The notes under the pieces were generated by a model. That model did not search any database, was not told the origin of the DNA, and saw only the letters and a program-made list of their open reading frames with translations. The translations under genes and the position numbers were made by a program. Of a DNA stretch of 64,000 bases, positions 8,021-17,480 are shown one piece after another. The stretch spans positions 62,001 through 126,000 of the forward strand of contig JALCSB010000004.1 in NCBI GenBank assembly GCA_022653075.1, given 5' to 3'. The stretch comes from Intestinimonas sp. (GTDB lineage Bacteria; Bacillota; Clostridia; Oscillospirales; Oscillospiraceae). Position 1 is the stretch's first letter. Each line of letters begins with the position of its first letter.

Positions 8021-9655
8021 TTATTGTATAGTGATACCGGTAAAATAAAACGTCAGGATCTGGTCATAAGTTTTGCCCTGACTGGCCATAGCGTAGGCCC
8101 CCCACTGACTCATACCGATCAGGTGGCCCCATCCGGAGCCGCTCACTGTATACGTATCCTTCCCCGAAGCGCCTGGGGTAAGTATCTGGGATTCTCCCGT
8201 CCCGGTCACCACATAGGGCGCTTCTCCGATAACCGCTGTGTTTCCGCTGCCATTGATCGCGTACAGTCCGGAAACGGTATCCAGCTTCGTACCCATCCCA
8301 TCCACATAGTATCCGCTGTTTCCACCGCCGATCTCATAGCGCGCGGAGCGCAGTCCCAGCAAATTTCGTACCTGTTGTTTAGAAAACGTATAAGTTTTCC
8401 CATTGGAATCCTCAAATGCGATGGAGTATACATTTCCGGTATCCGTCCGCTGAGAGACATAAAAATTCACGATATCGGCGCAGGCGCAGCTGTTCTTCTG
8501 AAGGATGCTCTTTAACTCCGACGCGGTATAAGTTACTGTCCAGTGGTACTGAGAAATTTTTGAGGATACACTGGCCTCATAAGGGTCGGATACTCCTTTT
8601 AAATAGGGGATGTCCTCGTTCCAGACATTTCCACAGCTTTCGGTGCCACCGCCATCGCAGGAAAAGTAAAACGTCTGTGCCAGCTCGCCATGGTACCAGA
8701 CATAGACACCTTTCGTCTCCTCCACCGCGCGGTCCGAATTGCTGTTGGCGCCGTTGACACCGTGGTAAACCTGGCAATCGGTTGTATTGCAGAGGTCAAA
8801 TCCGTATGTATCATGCTTGCCAAGGTTCATTACTGTATAAGTACGGGCGCAAACTGCCTGTGCCTTCAGCGCTTCCAGAGGCCAGGACGAGCCCATCTCA
8901 TAAGGCAGGATTCCTTTAATATAATCTTCCAGCAGAACAAAATTGACCACCGTCAGGTTTCCGCCGTCTAACCGCCGGTACTGAAACGCTCCGTAATACC
9001 GGTAGCCCTTAAACCATGTGGTGGTTTTTACCGCGTCGTCCAGCCCCGGCTGAATCGCCAGCGCCGCGGAACTACCGCCGTCAAACTGAAATAGGACCTC
9101 TCCCGTCCTGGTATTTGCCACAGTGACCACATCATCTCCAGGACCCGCAATAGTACTGCCCGACAGGTTAAGCGCCGCCTGCGCCGCCTGTGCCGCCTCT
9201 TTGCTGGTGTACGCGCCTACGCGGACAGAATAGGCTCCACTGATCCATACCGGAAAAGCGCCGCTGCGGGCATTGGCTGCCGTGCGCGCGCCGGCATATG
9301 TCGCGTAACTGCCGGGCAGTTGGATGTGATAACAACCCACTGCTACGGCGGAAGGAGACGGCGTTTCAGAATAAGCGCCTCCGCTCAGATACATGTTCTT
9401 GTTCTTCAGCATCGTGATCTGGGTGTCGTCCGTAGTGCCAAGCTGATGGAAGTCCCGGTCCGCGTCAAAATAGCCGAACCGATAACCGCTGCCGGTGCTG
9501 TTCTCCAGATTGGCCGAGGGCAGCGCTCCATCGCCGAAATAAAGCCCAATGCGGACCGTAGGGTTGTCCGGTACCGCGGTAGCTTGCGCCGCAGCAGGTG
9601 CCAATGCCATAAGCAGCAGTACGCATGTCACAATCTGTCTGATTTTTCCGTGCAT
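8021..9655 (-). CDS. SpoIID/LytB-domain secreted protein with SPOR-like N-terminus
   Basis: SpoIID proteins are lytic transglycosylases acting on denuded glycan during engulfment; paralogues with this domain also act in vegetative walls. The 544-residue product has a signal peptide (about 1-26, ending AAAQA), a SPOR-like region (about 110-180, with SVRVGAYTSKEAAQAAQAAL), and a SpoIID domain (about 215-540) with LEDYIKGILPYEMGSSWPLEALKAQAVCARTY, HGVNGAN, FSCDGGGTES and the C-terminal SGWGHLIGMSQWGAYAMA. The ATG at 9655 has GGGG six bases upstream; an ATG at 9667 is possible. It is much longer than classical SpoIID (about 340), so I do not give it that symbol. Confidence 0.88.
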   Translation of the reverse strand: MHGKIRQIVTCVLLLMALAPAAAQATAVPDNPTVRIGLYFGDGALPSANLENSTGSGYRFGYFDADRDFHQLGTTDDTQITMLKNKNMYLSGGAYSETPSPSAVAVGCYHIQLPGSYATYAGARTAANARSGAFPVWISGAYSVRVGAYTSKEAAQAAQAALNLSGSTIAGPGDDVVTVANTRTGEVLFQFDGGSSAALAIQPGLDDAVKTTTWFKGYRYYGAFQYRRLDGGNLTVVNFVLLEDYIKGILPYEMGSSWPLEALKAQAVCARTYTVMNLGKHDTYGFDLCNTTDCQVYHGVNGANSNSDRAVEETKGVYVWYHGELAQTFYFSCDGGGTESCGNVWNEDIPYLKGVSDPYEASVSSKISQYHWTVTYTASELKSILQKNSCACADIVNFYVSQRTDTGNVYSIAFEDSNGKTYTFSKQQVRNLLGLRSARYEIGGGNSGYYVDGMGTKLDTVSGLYAINGSGNTAVIGEAPYVVTGTGESQILTPGASGKDTYTVSGSGWGHLIGMSQWGAYAMASQGKTYDQILTFYFTGITIQ

Positions 9656-9890
9656 GGAGTACCCCATTTCTCTATAATCGCCGGTTTACAGCCAGCGGTA
9701 AATGTGTTACCATAAGCTAAATATCGCTAAATATACGATCTAACATAGCATTAGGCCGAGAACGGTTTTTGCCTATGTGGAGTATTATAGTACAAACCTG
9801 CACGTGTTTTCAACCGCTGTTTTTTTTGCATCCGAGCCATAGACCCGGTGCTTTCATACTATAAATCATAGAGCGATGGAGGTCACGATC

Positions 9891-10976
9891 ATGGAAAAAT
9901 ATAAAGTAGGCGTCATTGGCGGAACCGGCATGGTAGGGCAGCGGTTTGTCACCCTGATGGACGGTCACCCCTGGTTCGAGCTGACAGTAATCGCCGCCAG
10001 CCCCCGTTCCGCCGGCAAGACCTATGAGGAAGCGGTGGGTTCCCGCTGGGCCATGGAAAAACCGATTCCCGAAGCAGCAAAGAGCATAGTCGTTTTAAAT
10101 GCGGAAAAAGACATCGACACAATTGTCTCTCAGGCCGACTTTATATTTTCCGCTGTTGATATGAAAAAAGAGGAAATCCGCGCGTTGGAGGAGGCCTATG
10201 CCAAACGGGAATGCCCGGTCATCTCCAATAATTCCGCTCATCGCTGGACGCCCGATGTCCCCATGGTGGTGCCGGAGCTAAACCCGGAGCATATTCAGAT
10301 CATCGAGGCCCAACGAAAGCGGCTGGGGGTGAAGCACGGGTTCATTGCGGTTAAGTCCAACTGCTCCATCCAGAGCTATGTGCCCGCACTTCATCCCCTC
10401 CGCAAATTCGGCCTGGAAAAGATTCTGGTCTGTACTTATCAGGCCATTTCCGGCGCCGGGAAAACCTTTGCCACCTGGCCGGAGATGGTGGATAATGTAA
10501 TTCCTTATATCGGCGGCGAGGAGGAAAAATCCGAACAGGAACCGCTGAAAGTCTGGGGTCATATGGAAAACGGCGTAATTGTAAACGCACAGAAACCATT
10601 GATCACCGCTCAGTGCCTTCGCGTCCCCGTCTCCAACGGACACACAGCGGCCGCTTTTGTTACCTTTTCCCACAAGCCATCCATGGATGAGATGAAAGCG
10701 CGCTGGGCCAGTTTCCGTGGCCGTCCTCAAGAGCTGAATTTGCCGACCGCTCCCAAGCAGTTCCTGCGGTATTTTGAGGAACCGGATCGCCCGCAGTCCA
10801 GGCTGGACCGGGATCTGGAGGGCGGCATGGCCGTGTCTATCGGGCGTCTGCGTCCCGACACCCAGTATGATTATAAGTTTGTTTGTCTGTCTCATAACAC
10901 GCTCCGCGGCGCAGCGGGCGGCGGCGTTCTGCTTGCCGAACTGCTCTGTGCGGAGGGATATATTACAAGGGGGTAA
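9891..10976 (+). CDS. asd: Aspartate-semialdehyde dehydrogenase
   Basis: Asd reduces aspartyl phosphate to aspartate semialdehyde, the branch point for lysine, threonine and methionine. The 361-residue protein has VGVIGGTGMVGQRFVTL at the N-terminus, SNNSAHRWTPDVPMVVPE near 108, the active-site Cys in KSNCSIQSY near 153, QAISGAGK near 185, and RVPVSNGHTAAAF near 250. This resembles the archaeal/fungal-type Asd more than the E. coli type. The start is the ATG at 9891 with GGAGG seven bases ahead; the ATG at 9876 overlaps that site. dapA starts 7 bases after its stop. Confidence 0.94.
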   Translation: MEKYKVGVIGGTGMVGQRFVTLMDGHPWFELTVIAASPRSAGKTYEEAVGSRWAMEKPIPEAAKSIVVLNAEKDIDTIVSQADFIFSAVDMKKEEIRALEEAYAKRECPVISNNSAHRWTPDVPMVVPELNPEHIQIIEAQRKRLGVKHGFIAVKSNCSIQSYVPALHPLRKFGLEKILVCTYQAISGAGKTFATWPEMVDNVIPYIGGEEEKSEQEPLKVWGHMENGVIVNAQKPLITAQCLRVPVSNGHTAAAFVTFSHKPSMDEMKARWASFRGRPQELNLPTAPKQFLRYFEEPDRPQSRLDRDLEGGMAVSIGRLRPDTQYDYKFVCLSHNTLRGAAGGGVLLAELLCAEGYITRG

Positions 10977-10983
10977 TGTTCCT

Positions 10984-11874
10984 TTGAGAAGTCCCGTATT
11001 TACTGGCGCCTGCAGCGCCATTATCACACCGTTTGACGACAGCGGCGCCATCAATTACTCTTGTCTTGCCAAACTGATTGACGATCAGATTGAAGCCGGC
11101 ATCGACGCCATCTGTGTCTGCGGTACCACCGGAGAATGTGCCACCTTAAGCCTGAGAGAACATATCGCGGCTGTTGAGTTCTGCGTGAAGCACGTCAGTC
11201 ACCGGGTTAAAGTCGTGGCTGGCGCGGGCAGCAACGATACTTCCGCCGCCGTCTATCTGTCCCAGCACGCCGAGGACTGTGGCGCGGACGCCCTGCTCCA
11301 TGTCACGCCGTATTACAACAAGGCCTCTCAGGCCGGCCTCATTAGGCACTATGAGTACATTGCAGACCGGACGGAGCTCCCCATTATTCTCTACAACGTT
11401 CCATCCCGTACCGGAGTATCTTTCACAGCCGAGACATATCGGATTTTGTCGCAGAATCCCAAAATCAACGGTGTTAAGGAAGCTTCGGGAAATTTCTCTC
11501 TGTTGGCGCACACCCGCGCTCTCTGCGGAGATGACTTCTATATCTGGTCCGGCAACGATGATCAGGTGGTTCCCATGATGTCCCTAGGTGCCAAAGGCGT
11601 AGTCTCCGTGGTTGCCAACGTGGCGCCCAAGGTTATGGTCGAAATGTCCCATTTGTGCCTGGACGGAGATTTTACAGCCGCTGCCGCCATGCAGCTTAAC
11701 TATATGGATTTCATTGATTCCCTGTTCCTGGAAGTCAATCCAATCCCCGTAAAGGCCGCGATGAACCTAATGGGCTATGAGGTGGGCGGACTCCGCCTGC
11801 CGTTATGCGATATCTCCCCCGCCAATCTGGAAATTCTAAAAAACACCATGAAGCGGATGGCGCTTTTGCCTTAA
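10984..11874 (+). CDS. dapA: 4-hydroxy-tetrahydrodipicolinate synthase
   Basis: DapA condenses pyruvate with aspartate semialdehyde, the first lysine/diaminopimelate step; it also feeds dipicolinate for spores. Starting at the TTG at 10984 (with GGGGG upstream) the protein has 296 residues, the family norm. It shows TGACSAIITPF at the N-terminus, CGTTGECATLS near 45, TPYYNKASQAGLIRHY near 107 with the conserved Tyr, LYNVPSRTGV near 138 and the Schiff-base Lys in GVKEASGN near 166. A hairpin with a T run separates it from dapB. Confidence 0.95.
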   Translation: MRSPVFTGACSAIITPFDDSGAINYSCLAKLIDDQIEAGIDAICVCGTTGECATLSLREHIAAVEFCVKHVSHRVKVVAGAGSNDTSAAVYLSQHAEDCGADALLHVTPYYNKASQAGLIRHYEYIADRTELPIILYNVPSRTGVSFTAETYRILSQNPKINGVKEASGNFSLLAHTRALCGDDFYIWSGNDDQVVPMMSLGAKGVVSVVANVAPKVMVEMSHLCLDGDFTAAAAMQLNYMDFIDSLFLEVNPIPVKAAMNLMGYEVGGLRLPLCDISPANLEILKNTMKRMALLP

Positions 11875-11894
11875 ACAATAAGGGTAGAGGCGCG

Positions 11895-11924
11895 GGGCGG
11901 TCACTACTGTGGCCGCCCTGTTTT
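11895..11924 (+). terminator. Terminator or attenuator between dapA and dapB
   Basis: A 10-bp stem (11895-11904 with 11909-11918, one G-T pair, TACT loop) followed by TGTTTTAT. It lies 20 bases after dapA and 20 bases before dapB, so either dapB has separate transcription or reads through partially. Confidence 0.65.
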
Positions 11925-11944
11925 ATAGAAAGGGTGAAATGATC

Positions 11945-12721
11945 ATGACCAATCTGATTCTCTCCGGTTGTTCCGGCCGTATGGGTCACGTTCTGGAGGC
12001 ACTTTGCCGGGACAGCCCGGAATTCCACGTCGTGGCCGGCTTTACCCTCCTGCGCGGAGAGCAGAGGGAGTTTCCCGTATATACCGTACCGTTGGAGTTC
12101 ACCGGCACGGCGGATGTGGTGATCGACTTCTCCAACGCCGCCGCGCTCACGCCCCTGCTTGGGTTCTGTACCGCGCGCAGGGTTCCCGTGGTGCTGGCCA
12201 CCACCGGATACTGCCAAGCGCAGCTGGAAGAGATTGCGGCGGCGGCGGAGCAGATTCCGGTCTTTCGGTCTGCCAATATGTCGCTGGGTATCAATGTCCT
12301 GCTGGATTTGGTCCGGAAAGCAGCGTCCATACTGGGCAACGACTATGACATTGAAATCGTAGAACGTCACCATAATAAAAAATTGGACGCGCCCAGCGGC
12401 ACCGCGCTGATGCTGGCGGACGCGGCGGCTTCCGCCCTTCCCGTGCAGCCTGAATACGTCTTTGAACGCCAGAGCCGCAGACAGCCCCGCAGCGCATGCG
12501 AAATCGGCATTTCCTCCGTGCGTGGCGGTAATATTGTCGGGGATCATACGGTAATTTTCGCCGGACGCAACGAGGTCATCGAGATCAAGCACTCGGCCAT
12601 GTCCCGCGAGGTATTTGCCTCCGGTGCACTGAAAGCGGCGCGGTTTTTAGTCGGCGTTGCCCGTCCCGGTCAATATTCGATGACCGACTTGATGGCGCAG
12701 GAGATTAGCCAAGCGGAATAA
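11945..12721 (+). CDS. dapB: 4-hydroxy-tetrahydrodipicolinate reductase
   Basis: DapB reduces the DapA product with NAD(P)H. The 258-residue protein has LILSGCSGRMGHVL at the N-terminus, DFSNAAALTPLL near 62, ATTGYCQAQLEEI near 90, SANMSLGINVLLDL near 112, and the catalytic EIVERHHNKKLDAPSGTAL near 138. The ATG at 11945 is preferred with AAAGGGTG upstream; the ATG at 11939 is in frame two codons earlier and cannot be excluded. It completes the asd-dapA-dapB cluster. Confidence 0.94.
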   Translation: MTNLILSGCSGRMGHVLEALCRDSPEFHVVAGFTLLRGEQREFPVYTVPLEFTGTADVVIDFSNAAALTPLLGFCTARRVPVVLATTGYCQAQLEEIAAAAEQIPVFRSANMSLGINVLLDLVRKAASILGNDYDIEIVERHHNKKLDAPSGTALMLADAAASALPVQPEYVFERQSRRQPRSACEIGISSVRGGNIVGDHTVIFAGRNEVIEIKHSAMSREVFASGALKAARFLVGVARPGQYSMTDLMAQEISQAE

Positions 12722-13025
12722 GCCGCTTCCGCTCTTCCGCCGCGGCGGTATTGCGCAGGGACCGTTCTCCCTTCTGTACTGCTGTCCATAACCATCGCGC
12801 TGCCGACCTCCCGGGTTCTGAATATACGGCTGTCCCGACCGCCGGTTTGGGACAAACCCATCTCAACCGAACCCGTCCGTCACCTTCCTGCCATGTTCCG
12901 GCACGGTCAGGTTCAGTCTGTGCTCCATTTTCATTTTTCCTGCTCTCCGCGTCGCACAAATGATTTGTTTTTACCTTATTTAATGAAATATGATTTTTCC
13001 AATTGCAGGCCGACGGAAAATCGTA
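12722..13025. other. Gene-free stretch between dapB and hemW
   Basis: About 300 bases. A short inverted repeat (AGCGGAA/TTCCGCT, 12711-12732) overlaps the dapB stop but has no T tract. ORFs here on either strand are short, lack ribosome sites and look like chance readings. The right end leads into the hemW promoter. Confidence 0.5.
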
Positions 13026-13031
13026 TATAAT
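13003..13031 (+). promoter_or_regulatory. SigA-type promoter of hemW
   Basis: TTGCAG (13003-13008) and a perfect TATAAT (13026-13031) with a 17-base spacer, 47 bases before the hemW start. Confidence 0.8.
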
Positions 13032-13078
13032 AGATTAGTTTTCCGCAGTATTTTGTGCAGAAGCAAGGGGAGTGTATC

Positions 13079-14287
13079 ATGGGCAACAAGCAGCTTGGAA
13101 TTTACATTCATATTCCCTTCTGCAAAAGCAAATGTGATTACTGTGATTTTTACTCCAAATCCGGTAGGGATAACCGGATGGACGACTATCAGGAGGCGTT
13201 GCTGACGCATATCCGCGAAACCGCGCCTCAGGCTAAGGGCTATGTTGTGGATACGATCTATTTCGGCGGCGGTACTCCCAGCTATTATGGGGATAAACGC
13301 CTGGTCGAACTGCTGAAGACACTGAAGCGCCGTTTTGACGTGGTGTCTAACGTGGAAATTACCGTAGAGGTGAATCCGGACAGTGTGGATAAGCGCAACC
13401 TGACCCGTCTGCGCAGGGCCGGCGTCAACCGGATCTCCATGGGCATGCAGTCCGCCAGCGACGAAGAGCTCGCCTCCCTCCACAGGGCGCATACTTTTGC
13501 GCAGGTACGGGCGGCGGTGGCCGCGGTGCGGGCCGCCAAAATTAAAAATCTCAGTCTTGATCTGATTTACGGACTACCCGGTCAGGATATGGATTCCTGG
13601 CGGCGGAGTGTGGAAGCGGCGCTGGCGCTGAAGCCGGAACACCTGTCCTGCTATGGCCTGAAGGTAGAGCCGGATACTCCGCTCTGCGCGCGGGTATCCC
13701 GCGGAGAGCTGCTGCCCGACGATGATCTGCAGGCGGATATGTATCTCTGGATGGTGGACCGGCTGGCCGGGGCGGGCTACCAGCAATATGAAGTTTCTAA
13801 TTTCTCGCAGTCCGGCTTTCAGTCCCGGCACAATCTGAAATATTGGCTCATGCGGCCATATCTGGGCTTTGGGCCGGGTTCCCATTCGGATTTTGGCGGC
13901 AGGCGGTTCTCTTTTATGCGGGATCTGGACGGTTACATTGACGGCGTCCTTTCCGGAAATCCCATCATTGACTCCGACGACCTGATCCCCAAGCGGGAAC
14001 GTTCCGGGGAATATCTGATGCTTCGCCTGCGTACCTGCCGCGGGATCGAAGAGTGGGAATACCGCCGAGAATATTTTATGAACTTTGACCCTATCGAGCA
14101 GAGACTGGCCTTTTTTGAGCACCAGGGCTGGGCTGCGCGGGACGGCCACCGCTGGCGCCTGACGCCGGAAGGATTTTTGATCTCGAATCAACTTATCGGC
14201 TCGCTGCTGGAATTGCAGGAGAGCGCCACTCTGGAAACCGTCCTCCCCGCCGTGCGGCGGCGTCAGGTGGAAGACAATGAGAAATAA
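13079..14287 (+). CDS. hemW: Radical SAM heme chaperone HemW
   Basis: HemW binds heme and delivers it to respiratory proteins; it is related to, but not, coproporphyrinogen dehydrogenase HemN. The 402-residue protein starts MGNKQLGIYIHIPFCKSKC; the cluster motif is CKSKCDYCDF, CxxxCxxC without the fourth Cys that HemN has. YFGGGTPS near 60, EVNPDSVD near 97, RISMGMQS near 118, DLIYGLPGQ near 160 and YEVSNFSQ near 237 follow the HemW pattern. The ATG at 13079 with AAGGGGAG is chosen over a GTG 24 bases earlier. In many Firmicutes hemW is linked to hrcA-grpE-dnaK; here it is not. Confidence 0.93.
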   Translation: MGNKQLGIYIHIPFCKSKCDYCDFYSKSGRDNRMDDYQEALLTHIRETAPQAKGYVVDTIYFGGGTPSYYGDKRLVELLKTLKRRFDVVSNVEITVEVNPDSVDKRNLTRLRRAGVNRISMGMQSASDEELASLHRAHTFAQVRAAVAAVRAAKIKNLSLDLIYGLPGQDMDSWRRSVEAALALKPEHLSCYGLKVEPDTPLCARVSRGELLPDDDLQADMYLWMVDRLAGAGYQQYEVSNFSQSGFQSRHNLKYWLMRPYLGFGPGSHSDFGGRRFSFMRDLDGYIDGVLSGNPIIDSDDLIPKRERSGEYLMLRLRTCRGIEEWEYRREYFMNFDPIEQRLAFFEHQGWAARDGHRWRLTPEGFLISNQLIGSLLELQESATLETVLPAVRRRQVEDNEK

Positions 14288-14293
14288 TATACC

Positions 14294-14331
14294 AGAATAC
14301 GGCCGGGGAGCACGCCTCCCGGCCGTATTCT
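14294..14331 (+). terminator. Hairpin after hemW
   Basis: A perfect 14-bp stem (14294-14307 with 14318-14331) six bases past the hemW stop. The following bases ATGTTCTATT are only moderately T rich. Confidence 0.65.
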
Positions 14332-14584
14332 ATGTTCTATTGAACTGCTGTTTCGTTTTTTCCCTTGAAACCTATCGCGTTTTTATTTCCATGATTTACG
14401 TTCTGTGCTATAATAGCTGCAAAGCAGATGCCGTATATGCCTCTTTTTTAAAGCGGTGTACGGCACACTATGACTTGAGATCTTAACGTCAAAAACGTTA
14501 ATTTAATCATAATTTAATATTGATGTTAAACAATGAAATATTTTCTTTGATAAAATAATGAGGAAAACAATGGAGGAAACGCAT

Positions 14585-15502
14585 ATGGACCAGTTTCAGG
14601 CTTTGAAGGAAACCCTGCAGAAAACCGCTCCCAATCTGGAACTCCGCCAGGCAGAGCCGATGTCCCAGCACACTACTTTTTGTATTGGGGGACCTGTCCC
14701 ACTGATGGCCCTTCCCCAAACGGAAGAGGAGGCCATTACGGCGGTCAGGGCGGCATCTGCTCTGGGATTAGAGCCTTTTTTCCTCGGCAACGGTTCCAAC
14801 CTTTTGGTGGCGGACGAAGGCGCGGACGTATTTGTCATTAAAACCGCCAGCCTTAACGGTCTCTCCTGCGAAGAAGAAAATATTACGGCGGGAAGTGGTG
14901 TTCTGCTGTCCCAATTGGCTAATTTCGCACTGGAGCATAGTTTGGATGGCTTGGAGTTTGTGCAGGGCATCCCTGGCAGCGTGGGTGGTGCCATTACTAT
15001 GAACGCTGGCGCTTATAACGGTGAGATGGCCCAAGTAGTGCAGGAGACCGCCTATGTGGACAAGAACGGCATGACCGGTACACTGACCGGCGCGGAACAC
15101 GATTTCTCCTATCGTCACAGCACTTTTTCCGACGAAAATCGTCTCATTCTTCACAGCAGGATGCATCTGAAAAAGGATGATCCCGCCATGATTAAGACAT
15201 TGATGGACAATTTGGCCGGCCGCCGCCGCTTTAAGCAGCCTTTGGAGTTTCACAGCGCCGGCAGCACCTTTAAGCGGCCGAAAAACTATTACGCCGGCGC
15301 CCTCATCGACGAATGCCATTTGAAGGGACTGACTGTGGGCAATGCCCAGGTCTCCATCAAGCACGCGGGCTTCATCGTCAATCTGGGGGGTGCTACCTGC
15401 AAGGATGTGCTGGCTCTGGCCAATCTGGTGCGCGAGACTGTTCTGCGTGACGCCAAGGTGGAGCTGGAACTGGAGATTAAAACACTAGGAGTCAAGGCCT
15501 GA
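14585..15502 (+). CDS. murB: UDP-N-acetylenolpyruvoylglucosamine reductase
   Basis: MurB is the FAD enzyme that reduces the MurA product to UDP-MurNAc in peptidoglycan synthesis. The 305-residue protein shows HTTFCIGGPVPLM near 23, the FAD motif LGNGSNLLVADEG near 63, GLEFVQGIPGSVGGAITMNAGAYN near 123, YRHSTF near 179, the catalytic Ser region SAGSTFKRP near 222, and the C-terminal HAGFIVNLGGATCKDV. The ATG at 14585 has GGAGG eight bases ahead. It heads a murB-rapZ-yvcK-whiA run, common in Firmicutes. Confidence 0.96.
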   Translation: MDQFQALKETLQKTAPNLELRQAEPMSQHTTFCIGGPVPLMALPQTEEEAITAVRAASALGLEPFFLGNGSNLLVADEGADVFVIKTASLNGLSCEEENITAGSGVLLSQLANFALEHSLDGLEFVQGIPGSVGGAITMNAGAYNGEMAQVVQETAYVDKNGMTGTLTGAEHDFSYRHSTFSDENRLILHSRMHLKKDDPAMIKTLMDNLAGRRRFKQPLEFHSAGSTFKRPKNYYAGALIDECHLKGLTVGNAQVSIKHAGFIVNLGGATCKDVLALANLVRETVLRDAKVELELEIKTLGVKA

Positions 15503-15528
15503 GTACTTTTTTCCGGAGGTTGTTCCAC

Positions 15529-16392
15529 ATGAAATTTATCATTATCTCCGGCCTTTCCGGTGCCGGTAAAAGTAAAGCGGCCTCTTTTCTTGAAGACATG
15601 GGATTCTATGTGGTAGACAACATGCCCGCCGCCCTTATCCCCCGCTTTGCCGAGCTATGTATGGCCGGACCTGGGCAGTATGACCGCGTGGCACTGGTCA
15701 CGGACATCCGGGGCGGGCAGACTTTCGACGGGCTGTTTGCCGCGCTGAGTCAGTTGCGGGATATGTGCTGCGACTATCAGATTCTGTTTGTGGAAGCCAC
15801 GGTGGAAACCATTATCAAACGCTATAAAGAGACCCGCCGGATGCATCCGCTGGCCAAAAACGGCCGCTCCCTGGAGGACGCCGTCCGGCAGGAGCGGATC
15901 GCGCTGATGCCGGTCCGGCAGCGGGCTAAATATATCGTGGACACCTCTCCCCTATCCACCGCCAAGCTGCGTGGCGAAATGCTCCGTCTGTTCGGCGATG
16001 GAAACGAAATCCCGGCCATGAGCGTCAATGTCATCTCCTTTGGCTTTAAATACGGGATTCCCCTAGAAGCTGATCTGGTATTTGATGTACGCTTTCTGCC
16101 AAATCCTTTTTACATCGCCTCCCTGCGTGAAAAAAACGGGCTGGATAACGACGTGCGGGATTTTGTATTCGGATATCAGCAGACGCGGGATTTCTTAAAG
16201 CATCTGGAAGATATGATAGGCTTTCTCCTCCCCCGTTATGTTGAGGAGGGGAAAACTGCTCTGGTCATTGCCGTGGGCTGCACCGGTGGCCACCACCGCT
16301 CTGTGGCCATCACCCGCGCACTGGCTGAATTTATCCGTCAAAAGGGCTATCCCGCAGCGGAAAATCACCGTGATATGACACGAGGAGGCTGA
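15529..16392 (+). CDS. rapZ: RNase adapter / nucleotide-binding protein RapZ (YvcJ)
   Basis: A P-loop ATP/GTP-binding protein; in Enterobacteria it guides RNase E to GlmZ, in Bacillus YvcJ affects competence. The 287 residues have Walker A GLSGAGKSKA at about 8, VVDNMPAALIP near 30, VTDIRGG near 58, FVEATVETIIKRYKETRR near 88, FGFKYG near 170 and the C-terminal GCTGGHHRSVAI near 255. The ATG at 15529 is preceded by GGAGG. The yvcK gene starts three bases after its stop. Confidence 0.94.
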   Translation: MKFIIISGLSGAGKSKAASFLEDMGFYVVDNMPAALIPRFAELCMAGPGQYDRVALVTDIRGGQTFDGLFAALSQLRDMCCDYQILFVEATVETIIKRYKETRRMHPLAKNGRSLEDAVRQERIALMPVRQRAKYIVDTSPLSTAKLRGEMLRLFGDGNEIPAMSVNVISFGFKYGIPLEADLVFDVRFLPNPFYIASLREKNGLDNDVRDFVFGYQQTRDFLKHLEDMIGFLLPRYVEEGKTALVIAVGCTGGHHRSVAITRALAEFIRQKGYPAAENHRDMTRGG

Positions 16393-16395
16393 TTC

Positions 16396-17451
16396 ATGAA
16401 GCCAAGCCTGGCTGACCATAAGAAAGCGTCCGGGCCTAAAATCGCCGCTATCGGCGGCGGAAACGGGCTTTCCACCATGCTTCGAGGTCTCAAACAGTAC
16501 ACAGAAAATATTACCGCCATCGTTACCGTGGCGGATGACGGGGGAGGGTCCGGGATGCTACGGCAGGACCTGGGCATGCTGCCTCCCGGCGACATACGAA
16601 ACTGTATGCAGGCGCTGGCCAATGTGGAACCCATTATGGAGCAGCTGCTGGATTACCGGTTTGCGGACGGAAGACTGGCGGGTCAGTCTTTTGGTAATCT
16701 GCTGCTGGCCGCTCTTGACGGCATCTCTGATTCGTTTGACGAAGCGGTTGCAAAAATGAGCCAGGTCCTGGCGATCACAGGGCGGGTCCTGCCCGTCACC
16801 AACGCCGATATTGCACTGGAAGCCGTCTTTGAAAACGGCACGCATGTGATGGGGGAATCTCAGATCTTTGCGTTTAAGAAGACACAGGGCTGCCGCATCA
16901 GCCGGGTGCATTTGGTGCCGGAATGCCCCCCTGCCCTGCCCCAAACGCTTCAGGCTATCGCGGAGGCGGACCTTATTCTGCTGGGTCCCGGCAGCTTGTA
17001 TACCAGCATCATCCCGAACTTGCTGGTGGACGGCGTGGCGGATGCCATCCGCACCTCCAGCGCACTGAAAATTTATGTGTGTAATATCATGACGCAGGAG
17101 GGGGAAACTGAGGGTTATACCGCCTCCGACCATCTGTCCGCCTTGTTGGAGCACGGTGGCCCTGGCCTCATCGACATCTGTTTGGCCAATTCCGCAGAAG
17201 TACCGCCGGAACTTTTGAAACGTTACCAGAGAGAAAACGCTGGCCCCATCCTGATTGACCGGAAAAAAATCAAAGCCATGCAGATCGAGCTTATAGAGCG
17301 GCCGCTCAGTTCAAATTCACCAGACTTTGCGCGCCATTCCACCAAGCTTTTGGCAGAGGCGCTCATGGACCTGTACCGCGCACGCGCCATATGTGTGGTC
17401 CCTGAAAAAAAATGGGAATCCACCCGTTACATTCTGGAAGAAAACTGCTGA
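16396..17451 (+). CDS. yvcK: Gluconeogenesis factor / YvcK family protein
   Basis: YvcK-like proteins bind UDP-sugars and are needed for wall synthesis and growth on gluconeogenic carbon in Bacillus. The 351-residue protein has the CofD-like fold with AAIGGGNGLSTMLRGLK near 16, VTVADDGGGSGMLR near 43, PPGDIRNCMQAL near 62, GNLLLAAL near 98, LGPGSLYTSIIPNLL near 196 and NIMTQEGETEGY near 228. The initiator may be the ATG at 16396, with GAGGAGGCTGATTC ahead. It lies between rapZ and whiA, the conserved order. Confidence 0.93.
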   Translation: MKPSLADHKKASGPKIAAIGGGNGLSTMLRGLKQYTENITAIVTVADDGGGSGMLRQDLGMLPPGDIRNCMQALANVEPIMEQLLDYRFADGRLAGQSFGNLLLAALDGISDSFDEAVAKMSQVLAITGRVLPVTNADIALEAVFENGTHVMGESQIFAFKKTQGCRISRVHLVPECPPALPQTLQAIAEADLILLGPGSLYTSIIPNLLVDGVADAIRTSSALKIYVCNIMTQEGETEGYTASDHLSALLEHGGPGLIDICLANSAEVPPELLKRYQRENAGPILIDRKKIKAMQIELIERPLSSNSPDFARHSTKLLAEALMDLYRARAICVVPEKKWESTRYILEENC

Positions 17452-17480
17452 CTGCATCGGGAAAAACAGAAAGGAGACGC

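Noticed and set aside
12705-12959. 84-residue minus-strand ORF in the dapB-hemW gap
   Set aside because: No ribosome site, overlaps the dapB end, and composition is not protein-like.
14288-14486. 69-residue ORF after hemW
   Set aside because: It runs through the hemW hairpin, starts inside the hemW stop region and has no ribosome site.
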